NCBI GenBank assembly: GCA_964414425.1
Contig: CAYPWL010000025.1
Location: forward strand, 1 to 55,029
Length of the DNA: 55,029 nucleotides
DNA from: GYS-P2D sp964414425
Lineage (GTDB): Bacteria > Bacteroidota > Bacteroidia > Chitinophagales > Saprospiraceae
Direction of reading: 5' to 3'
In this document: positions 44,115-51,626 of the stretch, piece by piece
Layout of the letters: the number at the start of each line of letters is the position of its first letter
How positions within the stretch are numbered: the first letter of the stretch is position 1
The notes under the pieces: generated by a model
Databases searched by the model: none
What the model saw: the letters and a program-made list of their open reading frames with translations, nothing else
What the model was told of the DNA's origin: nothing
Position numbers and translations under genes: made by a program

Positions 44115-45320
44115 ATGCGATACATCGGAATCATCATATTATGCCTAACTGGATTGTGCTCATATAGCCAACCCTCCCTGATTGCTACTAAGCAGTCTGC
44201 TACATCTGTGTCAGATTATATGCAGTGGCATGGTGTATTAGATGGACACATGCCTGTGAGGATTTCGTTGAACTTAGACCAAGATGAAGCCAGTGGCTAT
44301 ATAGAATACGGGGCGAACAAAGATCGATACGAACTGCTCGGTGCTATAATGGAGGACCAGATGGATATCTATCAATATGATGACTATAGCAAAATCATGG
44401 GTAAGATCACTGGTGATCTGAGTGATGCAAGACACAATTGGACTTGGTCTAATGAGGCAGGATCCTCAATCAAGTCATTGCAACCGACGAATAGTAGTGA
44501 TAATTACGTCGTATTATATGAGAGTTCAAAAGATGACCTTTTCCTAAGACCTAATACCAGATCCATCATTGGCGGTGACGAGGTCGATGACTTGAAGTGG
44601 GCTTCTTATAATTGTGACCATCGAGATTGTGAGGTGATAGATCCTATGCACAATCAAGATGACAAGTTCCAATGGGACGGATTAGAGACAGTAGCTATTG
44701 ATTTTAACAATCAAGAGTATACACGAGCTCATACCCTCAATTATGTTTCCGAAAGCTACCATGACTCTAAGGTCACTTACAGCTTCTACTATCCTGTCTT
44801 ACAGAATGAAAAGTTTGATAATTGGATCAATCAACAAGTAGCGACTTGTAAGACTAACTATCAGAGTTACCGTGATAAAGCAATCGAAGCCTCTGACCAG
44901 CAATCATTTGTAGGAGACTTTTATATCTCAGCATTAGGGGATCGTATCATGAGTGGATACCTCAACTGGTCATGCAATGCTACGGCATCTGTGGAGACGA
45001 TACCATTTATCTATGACATCGATAAATCCAAGTTTTATGAGATCGACGACCTATTGAGGTCAGATTTCGATTATGCTTTCTTCTTGGAGCAGTATCTGAA
45101 AAAAGAGAAGAATCAAAGCCTCAAGGCCGAAGATCAAATCATCCGATCTGCATTAAAAAGAAATCACTTCAAACATTACGTGTTGACTCATCAGGGTATC
45201 GTATTCTTTACAGAGTTTAACACGTTGTTTGGTCGCAGATCTATTTTGGTTCCATATCAAGAAATCCAAGGATTCGTCGATAATAAGAATATCAATAACT
45301 ACTTCAATAAAAGGGCGTAG
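44115..45320 (+). CDS. Exported DUF3298-like protein inserted in the Bat cluster
   Basis: 401 residues. Signal peptide MRYIGIIILCLTGLCSYS, then a domain of about 90 residues with beta-strand pattern (MQWHGVLDGHMPVRISLNLD). The C-terminal 180 residues (VTYSFYYPVLQN, NWINQQVATCKTNYQSYRDK, FIYDIDKSKFYEIDDLLRSD) resemble the DUF4163/DUF3298 (RsiV/PdaC-like) fold, which is periplasmic and often binds or is regulated by cell-wall or lysozyme-type ligands. Best described as exported and uncertain. It sits between moxR and the DUF58 gene, where Bat clusters normally have no gene. Identity from weak motif similarity only. Confidence 0.6.
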   Translation: MRYIGIIILCLTGLCSYSQPSLIATKQSATSVSDYMQWHGVLDGHMPVRISLNLDQDEASGYIEYGANKDRYELLGAIMEDQMDIYQYDDYSKIMGKITGDLSDARHNWTWSNEAGSSIKSLQPTNSSDNYVVLYESSKDDLFLRPNTRSIIGGDEVDDLKWASYNCDHRDCEVIDPMHNQDDKFQWDGLETVAIDFNNQEYTRAHTLNYVSESYHDSKVTYSFYYPVLQNEKFDNWINQQVATCKTNYQSYRDKAIEASDQQSFVGDFYISALGDRIMSGYLNWSCNATASVETIPFIYDIDKSKFYEIDDLLRSDFDYAFFLEQYLKKEKNQSLKAEDQIIRSALKRNHFKHYVLTHQGIVFFTEFNTLFGRRSILVPYQEIQGFVDNKNINNYFNKRA

Positions 45321-45322
45321 AT

Positions 45323-46192
45323 ATGGATACTGCAGAAATACTAAAGAAGGTCAGAAAGATAGAAATCAAGACCAAAGAGCTAAGTAAACACCTATTCTCA
45401 GGTGAATACAGCAGCACCTTCAAGGGGCGTGGGATGTCATTTAGCGAGGTGCGCAACTATCAGTATGGCGACGACATCCGCAATATAGATTGGAATGTTA
45501 CCGCTCGAACCGGCGATCCCTATATCAAGGTTTATGAAGAAGAGCGTGAGCTAACGGTGGTCTTTCTGATTGATATGAGTAAGTCCTCATTCTTCGGAAC
45601 TGTCAATCAGTTCAAAAGTGAAATTAACACAGAGATCTGTGCTACACTCGGATTCTCGGCACTTAATAATAATGATAAGGTTGGCGCAATACTATTTACC
45701 GATCAGGTAGAAAAATATATACCTCCTAAGAAGGGCCGCCAACATATCCTGCGGATCATCAGAGAGCTCATTTACTTCAAACCAGCAAGTAAGCAGACAG
45801 ATCTATCAGAGGCTCTCAAGTATCTCAACAACGTAGTGAAAAAGCGGTCAATAGCCTTCGTACTATCTGACTATGTGAGCAGTGCTTACGAGGATGCCCT
45901 GAGAGTATCTGCCAAGCGGCACGACATCATCGGTGTTAAGGTATATGATGATCTCGAGGAGAAGCTACCAAAAGTGGGATTGGTACGAGTACGAGATGCG
46001 GAGTCGGGAGCAACACAACTCATCGACACTTCTTCGAAGTCGGTGCGAGATGCCTACAATGAGCACTTCAATAAGCACAAGGAGTATTATACTACAGCAT
46101 TCAGAAAGGCAGGGGCCTCGACCATAGACATCAATACTCGTGAAGACTATGTCAAGCATTTATTGAGATTCTTCAAAAGCCGCCATCGATGA
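45323..46192 (+). CDS. DUF58 domain protein (Bat cluster)
   Basis: 289 residues, no signal peptide. DUF58 block FKGRGMSFSEVRNYQYGDDI, RNIDWNVTARTGDPYIKVYE is complete, and the rest resembles a VWA-like fold with FLIDMSKSSFFG and FVLSDYVSSAYEDALRVS. DUF58 proteins are usual partners of MoxR ATPases and VWA proteins. It starts 2 bp after the previous gene's stop and its stop overlaps the next ATG (ATGA). Confidence 0.94.
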   Translation: MDTAEILKKVRKIEIKTKELSKHLFSGEYSSTFKGRGMSFSEVRNYQYGDDIRNIDWNVTARTGDPYIKVYEEERELTVVFLIDMSKSSFFGTVNQFKSEINTEICATLGFSALNNNDKVGAILFTDQVEKYIPPKKGRQHILRIIRELIYFKPASKQTDLSEALKYLNNVVKKRSIAFVLSDYVSSAYEDALRVSAKRHDIIGVKVYDDLEEKLPKVGLVRVRDAESGATQLIDTSSKSVRDAYNEHFNKHKEYYTTAFRKAGASTIDINTREDYVKHLLRFFKSRHR

Positions 46193-47253
46193 TCAGAGTA
46201 CTGATTGTCATATTATGGGCTGTCACCGCAGGTTACGCACAAGTAGAGGTGACTGGTGCATTTGATCGAGATACTGTTCCTATCGGGAGTTCCGCCATCT
46301 TCACATTGAGTGTGGAGACCTCATCAGATGAGGACATCTTGGCTGTACAGTCTGTATTTCTGGATTCAGTTTATTCAGCATTACAGACGTTTAAGTCCAA
46401 TCCTAATGATACGACGGGAAGCGCACCGCCCGTACTATCGGATTTCGAGCTACTCGACATGGGTCAGTGGCAAAAAGTTGATGACGATCCATTTTTCTCG
46501 GGCGAAGAACTCAAGTGGACCGTTAATACCATAGGTAGTAAAAAGCTTTATGAAAACTCATTTGAGTTTAAGTTTTGGGATCCTGGTGCCAATGTCATTA
46601 TCATTCCTCCAGTAATCGTTAACTCCGCTACTGGACAAGACCAAATCTATGAGGGTCTGCAAGCGAGTGTATTCATCGCACCACCTGTCGGAGCAGATGT
46701 ATCATCCCCAGATTCCTTGGAGATTGAACCTATTAAGCCAATCCTTACGGAGGCTAAAAACATCAGCGACTACCTGATCTATATTTATATCATAGGTGGT
46801 CTGTTACTGGCAGCTATTGCTTACTGGTTATTCGTACGCTGGCAGAAAAACAAGGAGTCTGTCCCTCAACCGGTCGTCGAAGAAGTCATACACATACCTG
46901 CACATACTCAAGCGCTCACGGCACTCAGTAGCTTAAGAGAAGAACAATTATGGCAAAAAGGTGCCGTCAAAGAATATCAAAGTAGGCTCACCTTCATCAT
47001 CAGAGAATATCTTGAAAATCGATACGATGTGCCAGCACTCGAATCAACCACTGAGGAGATCGTACGCAACATCAGTACAGGAGATATGGAGCTCTCCGAT
47101 GTGGATTCACTCAAGAGAATCTTGCAGGTAGCTGATCTTGTAAAGTTCGCTAAGGCGAAACCTGATGAGAGTATCCATGAGCGATTTATGGATGAGGCCG
47201 AAGGCTTTGTAAATAGAACTAAGAAAGATAATACTCCGAGCACTGATGGGTAG
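46189..47253 (+). CDS. Bat-cluster single-span membrane protein
   Basis: 354 residues. Signal peptide (MIRVLIVILWAVTAGYAQ), a periplasmic beta-rich domain (about 20-190, with VEVTGAFDRDTVPIGSSAIF), one membrane helix at about 195-220 (YLIYIYIIGGLLLAAIAYWL) and a cytoplasmic helical tail (about 220-350) with KEYQSRLTFIIREYLENRYD, ESTTEEIVRNI and LVKFAKAKPD. The tail resembles that of BatD and the protein lies in the usual slot before BatA. No family name given; role in the Bat complex is by position. Overlaps the DUF58 gene by 4 bp and batA by 8 bp. Confidence 0.82.
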   Translation: MIRVLIVILWAVTAGYAQVEVTGAFDRDTVPIGSSAIFTLSVETSSDEDILAVQSVFLDSVYSALQTFKSNPNDTTGSAPPVLSDFELLDMGQWQKVDDDPFFSGEELKWTVNTIGSKKLYENSFEFKFWDPGANVIIIPPVIVNSATGQDQIYEGLQASVFIAPPVGADVSSPDSLEIEPIKPILTEAKNISDYLIYIYIIGGLLLAAIAYWLFVRWQKNKESVPQPVVEEVIHIPAHTQALTALSSLREEQLWQKGAVKEYQSRLTFIIREYLENRYDVPALESTTEEIVRNISTGDMELSDVDSLKRILQVADLVKFAKAKPDESIHERFMDEAEGFVNRTKKDNTPSTDG

Positions 47254-48253
47254 TCTTTGGGGAAATATCGACTTCGTTAATCCAGAAGCATTTCTGCTAC
47301 TGTTGTTGATTCCATTATTAGGAATCTGGCATTTCCTCAAGTTAAGAAAGCGTCAGACTGTATTCACAATATCTGACAGTACCCCAATTAAAGAACTAAA
47401 GACTTGGAGAACTACTTTATATCCGTTCCTCCCGATACTCCGAGCGCTGAGCATGGCGGTGGTGATCGTGGCAATCGCCAGACCGCAGCTAACACTTAAA
47501 GAGGAAGAAGTGAAAGCTGAAGGGATAGACATCGTACTCGTTATGGATATCTCTAGTAGTATGCTCGCTCAGGACTTTCAGCCTGATAGGCTTCAAGTAA
47601 GTAAGGAGGTCGCCAAAGACTTCGTAGATAAGCGAGAATTTGACAGGATCGGTCTTGTAGTGTTTGCGGGGGAGAGCTTTACGCAGTGCCCCCTAACTAC
47701 GGATCATAGAGTGGTCAAAGACTTCTTAGATGGGCTACAATGTGGTATGCTCGAAGATGGCACTGCCATAGGCATGGGCCTCGCCTCTGCCGTCAATCGT
47801 ATGAAGGATAGTCCATCGAAAAGCAAGGTCGTGATACTCTTGACCGATGGGGTGAATAACTCAGGGTACATAAAGCCCTTAACTGCTGCAGAGATCGCCG
47901 TAGAACTGGACACTAAAGTCTATACGATAGGCGTAGGTAGTCGGGGGCAAGCACTCAGTCCAATCAGTCGTCGTAGTGACGGTCGATATATCTTTGGCAT
48001 GGCGCAGGTCGAAATTGATGAGTCTCTCCTTGAGGAGATAGCCAACATGTCTGGGGGCGAATACTATCGTGCCACCGATGAGCAGAGCTTGCAATCGATC
48101 TATGCAGAGATCGACAGGCTCGAAAAAACAGAAATAGAAGTCACCAGCTTTAAGAGATACAGTGAAGAGTTCAGACGGTTTCTGAGCATCGGATTAATCC
48201 TATTACTCCTTGATCTACTGCTGCGTATGACAGTGTTTAAAACTTTGCCTTAA
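47246..48253 (+). CDS. batA: BatA-type VWA domain membrane protein
   Basis: 335 residues. Two N-terminal membrane helices (about 12-30 and 55-77), a VWA domain from about 95 to 290 and one C-terminal helix (about 310-330). The metal-ion-dependent adhesion site is intact: DISSS (Asp101, Ser103, Ser105), Thr/Ser in the FTQCPLTTDH region and LLTDGVNNSG. BatA is an inner-membrane component thought to act with BatB, BatC, BatD and the MoxR ATPase in stress tolerance. Starts inside the preceding gene and ends 3 bp before batB. Confidence 0.95.
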   Translation: MGSLWGNIDFVNPEAFLLLLLIPLLGIWHFLKLRKRQTVFTISDSTPIKELKTWRTTLYPFLPILRALSMAVVIVAIARPQLTLKEEEVKAEGIDIVLVMDISSSMLAQDFQPDRLQVSKEVAKDFVDKREFDRIGLVVFAGESFTQCPLTTDHRVVKDFLDGLQCGMLEDGTAIGMGLASAVNRMKDSPSKSKVVILLTDGVNNSGYIKPLTAAEIAVELDTKVYTIGVGSRGQALSPISRRSDGRYIFGMAQVEIDESLLEEIANMSGGEYYRATDEQSLQSIYAEIDRLEKTEIEVTSFKRYSEEFRRFLSIGLILLLLDLLLRMTVFKTLP

Positions 48254-48256
48254 GCT

Positions 48257-49264
48257 ATGTTCAGATTTGAATACAGTGCTGCTTTATGGTTTTTATGGGT
48301 GATTCCGATCCTCATCGGGTTGTATGTCCTTTATACGTTCTGGCGCAAGAATCAGCAGCGCCTACTGGCTACTGATGATCTTTTTGGACGACTGGCAGAT
48401 GGTTGGAGTGTACTTCGACACCACTACAGATTTGTTGCAATTACCCTGGGGCTCTTGTTTTTAATCTTTGGGTATGCTAATCCACAATGGGGCAATAAGA
48501 AAGAAAAAATAAAAGCTGAGAGCAGCGACGTATTCATAGCACTTGATATCTCGCAGAGCATGATGGCTGAAGACATCTCACCTAACCGCCTCGAGCGTGC
48601 TAAGCGACTGGTACAAAATATCATCCAAGATCTCAAGGGCAATCGAATTGGGCTGATATTTTTCGCTGGTAACGCCTACTTACAGATGCCACTATCCAAT
48701 GACTATAGCGCCGCTGAGCTATTCATCGCTGCTGCTAATACCAATCAGGCTACGACGCAAGGAACTGCCATATCAGAAGCCATTGATCTCGCACTCAGAG
48801 CCTATGAAGAAGGCAAAAACAATCAGCGTGGGTTGATCATCATAACTGATGGCGAGAGCCACGATGATGACGCCATAGCCAAAGCTCGAGAAGCTAAGGA
48901 TAAGGGTCTCAATATATTTACCATAGGAGTAGGAACATCTGAAGGAGCATTTGTCCCCTATATCAATCAGGGACGCCAGCAGTATAAGCGTGATGATCAA
49001 GGCAATCCAGTCACCAGCGCACTCAATACGGACTTGATTACAGACCTTGCCAATGCAGGTGGTGGTAAAAACTACTTAATAGGTGAAGGCAATAGTATAC
49101 TCGTAGACCTCCGAAAACAAGTCGCTCGCCTGCAAAAACAGGAAGTAGAGACCAGAGCATTCACAGAGTACGCGAGCTATTTCCAATACTTCTTGATTTT
49201 GGGTCTGTTATTTATGATCTTAGAATTCGTGATTCCTGAGCAATCCTCAAAATCAACATCATGA
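48257..49264 (+). CDS. batB: BatB-type VWA domain membrane protein
   Basis: 335 residues with the same helix-helix-VWA-helix layout as BatA. MIDAS: DISQS (Asp97, Ser99, Ser101), LSNDYSAAEL and IITDGESHDDDA. The region after the MIDAS carries RQQYKRDDQGNPVTSALNTD, not found in BatA. Last residues FFLILGLLFMILEFVIPE-like helix. Tandem paralog of batA; stop TGA overlaps the ATG of batC. Together they probably form a heterodimer. Confidence 0.95.
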   Translation: MFRFEYSAALWFLWVIPILIGLYVLYTFWRKNQQRLLATDDLFGRLADGWSVLRHHYRFVAITLGLLFLIFGYANPQWGNKKEKIKAESSDVFIALDISQSMMAEDISPNRLERAKRLVQNIIQDLKGNRIGLIFFAGNAYLQMPLSNDYSAAELFIAAANTNQATTQGTAISEAIDLALRAYEEGKNNQRGLIIITDGESHDDDAIAKAREAKDKGLNIFTIGVGTSEGAFVPYINQGRQQYKRDDQGNPVTSALNTDLITDLANAGGGKNYLIGEGNSILVDLRKQVARLQKQEVETRAFTEYASYFQYFLILGLLFMILEFVIPEQSSKSTS

Positions 49265-49995
49265 GACACATCGGTACCATATTATTACTCCTCATAGGCA
49301 GCATTGCCCTGACTGCACAAAGTGCTCACAAGCTACTGATCGAAGGTGATGAGTCTTACCTTAACGAGGAGTACTTAACTGCCGAGGAGAGCTATCGCAA
49401 AGCACAAGAAAAGAAGAGTTCGACTAAGAGCAATTTCAATCTCGGTAATGCCGTCTATCAGCAGGAACGTTATGAAGAAGCGATACAGCATTATGAAAGC
49501 ACCTTTAACATTGCTGAAGATGATCAGGAGCGAGGTAATGCGCTCTACAACCTCGGTAATGCCCAACTCAAGGCTGGACAGATAGAGACCGCAATAGATA
49601 GCTACAAACAGGCAAACGGCTTCAAACCCGATGATAACGATATCCTCACAAATCTCTACATGGCTAAGCTGATGATGAAACAGCAGCAGCAACAAGAACA
49701 GCAAGACCAACAACAGCAGGAGGAGCAAAATAACGAAGAGCAAGAGGAGCAACAAAGCAATGATCAACAACAACAAGATCAACAGCAGCAGGGCGATCAG
49801 GAACAACAGCAGCAGCCTCAAGACTCTGATATAGAAAACCAATCAAACGAAGAACAACAGGCTCCGCAGGATCAAGAACTCAGTAAGGAGGATGCCCTCA
49901 AACTCCTTGAAGTAATCGAAAACGAAGAGAAGAACGTCCAGGAAAAATTGAGAAAGGTTTCTGGCAATAAAACCAAGCCTAAAAAGGACTGGTAA
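49261..49995 (+). CDS. batC: BatC TPR protein with polyglutamine tail
   Basis: 244 residues. Signal peptide MRHIGTILLLLIGSIALTAQ, then at least three TPR repeats between about 25 and 130 (for example SNFNLGNAVYQQERYEEAIQ, ALYNLGNAQLKAGQIETAID). From about 140 to 200 the sequence is nearly all Gln with Glu and Asp (runs such as QQQQQEQQDQQQQEEQ), and then a Lys-rich C-terminal stretch ending TKPKKDW. BatC is the periplasmic TPR partner of BatA and BatB. A low-complexity stretch after the TPRs is common in BatC; the extent of Gln here is notable. Overlaps batB by 4 bp. Confidence 0.93.
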   Translation: MRHIGTILLLLIGSIALTAQSAHKLLIEGDESYLNEEYLTAEESYRKAQEKKSSTKSNFNLGNAVYQQERYEEAIQHYESTFNIAEDDQERGNALYNLGNAQLKAGQIETAIDSYKQANGFKPDDNDILTNLYMAKLMMKQQQQQEQQDQQQQEEQNNEEQEEQQSNDQQQQDQQQQGDQEQQQQPQDSDIENQSNEEQQAPQDQELSKEDALKLLEVIENEEKNVQEKLRKVSGNKTKPKKDW

Positions 49996-50010
49996 TCAAA
50001 ATCTACCATA

Positions 50011-50033
50011 ACTCCTGTTACATTCGTAGGAGT
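50011..50033 (+). other. Intercistronic hairpin between batC and the SUMF1-like gene
   Basis: ACTCCT (50011-50016), an 11-nt loop, and AGGAGT (50028-50033), 15 bp after batC. No T-tract follows. It might stabilise the upstream part of the message or lower read-through into the next gene. Confidence 0.3.
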
Positions 50034-50052
50034 CATAACGTTTTGGACATAG

Positions 50053-51033
50053 ATGAGAGCTTATAAATCATTGAGGCTATTGGGTATGATCGCCATATTA
50101 CTAATGCTAATCAGCAGCTCTATCTATGCGCAACGTGGATTTAGATCTTATAAAGTAAAAATCACGGGTACCGATATCCAACTCAAGATGGTTCCCATCA
50201 AGGATGGTAACTTCAACATGGGCAGCACCTATAGTGCAGTTAATAGTGGAGAAGACGAGAGACCTATACATCATGTCGAGTTAGATGCCTTTTGGATGGC
50301 TGAGCATGAGACTACCTGGGAGCTCTATCAACTATTTTTAGATCGATCTGTCGATAGTCTTCGGCGTGAGGGAGAGAAAAACCCCATGCTCATAGTCAAC
50401 GTTGACCAGATACCAAGACCAGATACCATCTCAATGGACTCCATTGAGATCCATGGCAAAGCTCATCCTGCCACAAATATGACTCAAGATGAGGCATCGG
50501 CCTTCTGTGAGTGGCTCAGTGCTATGACCGGTCACTACTATCGCCTTCCTACCGAGGCGGAGTGGGAGTATGCTTGCCGTGCTCATAGAGAAAGCGAATA
50601 TCACTTTGATAAAACTGAAAGCATCGATGTCTTTGCCTGGCATAGATTTACCAGCAATGGATCGGCACATATGGTCAAAGGCAAGAAACCTAATCGGTGG
50701 AAACTCTATGATATGCTCGGCAATGTGGCAGAGTGGACCATCGATGATTATGCTACTCGAGGCTACGACGATCACAACACTAAAAACCCTAAGATCTTAT
50801 TAGAGGCTGATGCTCCAGCTGTCATCCGTGGCGGCTCTTGGAAAAAGCATCCTTCAGCACTACGTTGTGGCGCTCGAGAAGCAATGGATCCTCGATGGGA
50901 AGAATATGATCAGCCACAGGAGCGAGAGCGTCATTCCGAAAGTGTTGGATTCCGAGTGGTTCGGCCTTATTTAATGCCTGTCACAGAGCAGGAACGGGTA
51001 TCGTTTTGGTCGCATCGGAGTCCAGAGCAATAA
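50053..51033 (+). CDS. SUMF1/FGE-fold exported protein in the Bat cluster, one catalytic cysteine lost
   Basis: 326 residues. Signal peptide (MRAYKSLRLLGMIAILLMLI then SSSIYAQ). The formylglycine-generating-enzyme (SUMF1) fold is clear: MVPIKDGNFNMGSTYS, DERPIHHVELDAFWMAEHET, RLPTEAEWEYACRA, KLYDMLGNVAEWTIDDY, VIRGGSWKK, LRCGAREAMDP and SVGFRVVRPY. In catalytic FGE the block GGS...C....C.AR carries two cysteines; here only the second is present (in RCGAR). So it is probably not a formylglycine generator, but a structural protein like GldJ/GldK of the gliding machinery. The closest neighbours are batC and batD, an unusual place for it. Confidence 0.83.
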   Translation: MRAYKSLRLLGMIAILLMLISSSIYAQRGFRSYKVKITGTDIQLKMVPIKDGNFNMGSTYSAVNSGEDERPIHHVELDAFWMAEHETTWELYQLFLDRSVDSLRREGEKNPMLIVNVDQIPRPDTISMDSIEIHGKAHPATNMTQDEASAFCEWLSAMTGHYYRLPTEAEWEYACRAHRESEYHFDKTESIDVFAWHRFTSNGSAHMVKGKKPNRWKLYDMLGNVAEWTIDDYATRGYDDHNTKNPKILLEADAPAVIRGGSWKKHPSALRCGAREAMDPRWEEYDQPQERERHSESVGFRVVRPYLMPVTEQERVSFWSHRSPEQ

Positions 51034-51067
51034 TCCTTTTAAAAATTTCTAAAAGTGATTCCGCTGC

Positions 51068-51100
51068 TTTGACCTTTAGCTTTGTATTCGGCTATATTTG
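51068..51100 (+). promoter_or_regulatory. Promoter inside the Bat cluster, before the BatD paralogs
   Basis: TTTG (51068-51071), 21 bp, TATATTTG (51093-51100): full match to both boxes. Start near 51106 gives a leader of about 17 nt to the ATG at 51123. It lets the two BatD genes be made separately from moxR-batC. Confidence 0.6.
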
Positions 51101-51122
51101 ATTTCTGGTAAAATTATACGTG

Positions 51123-51626
51123 ATGAAGGATTGTTTTTTGATTCTTATCCTCTGCCTTGGATCGCTAACCGCCATGTTTAGCCAAGAGGTGGTATTTAAG
51201 CAAGAGCTCAGCTATGATAGCGTGTACATGGGCAATGTGCTCCAGATCAAGTACAGTATCCAAAATGCGAATGGAGACTTTCAAGCGCCAGATTTTGATG
51301 GCTTCGCTATCGTCAGTGGACCAAATGTATCGAGCCAGTTTAGCATGATTAATGGTGCTGTAACTCAAAGCGCCTCTTATGTGTATTTTCTGCAACCCAG
51401 GTCACCTGGCGTATATACCTTAGCACCAGCAGTCTTGGAGAATGGTGATAACCTCTGGTCTACAGAGCCGATAGTGATAACAGTATTAGACAATCCCGAT
51501 GGCATCCGTCAAAATCCTCAAGGCTTTCAAGTCATTAATGAATTCATTCAATCTGATACCACCACCATGACGATGGAAGACTCGTTAAGAATGAAATTTA
51601 AAAAGCTCAAGACCCGCAGAATATAG
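51123..51626 (+). CDS. Single-domain BatD paralog
   Basis: 167 residues. Signal peptide (MKDCFLILILCLGSLTAMFS), then one domain that aligns with the first domain of the next gene: both have a Q-E-V/I start, N-x-L/F-E/Q-V-x-F/Y, ENANG/QNANG, PPDF/APDFDG, VLSGPSQSSQ/IVSGPNVSSQ and the Y...PG.Y strand. Its last 40 residues (QVINEFIQSDTTTMTMEDSL) have no counterpart in BatD. No membrane helix at the C-terminus, so it is probably soluble in the periplasm. Its stop lies right against the batD ATG. An intact small gene, not a fragment with a frameshift. A start codon GTG three bases earlier is possible. Confidence 0.8.
   Translation: MKDCFLILILCLGSLTAMFSQEVVFKQELSYDSVYMGNVLQIKYSIQNANGDFQAPDFDGFAIVSGPNVSSQFSMINGAVTQSASYVYFLQPRSPGVYTLAPAVLENGDNLWSTEPIVITVLDNPDGIRQNPQGFQVINEFIQSDTTTMTMEDSLRMKFKKLKTRRI

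Noticed and set aside
49375..49842. Very hydrophobic minus-strand ORF opposite batC
   Set aside because: The Leu-rich run is the complement of the CAG/CAA repeats of the polyglutamine tail.
51123..51626. Short BatD gene as a frameshifted 5' fragment of batD
   Set aside because: batD has its own complete signal peptide and first domain directly after it, so the short gene is a separate paralog, not a broken beginning.
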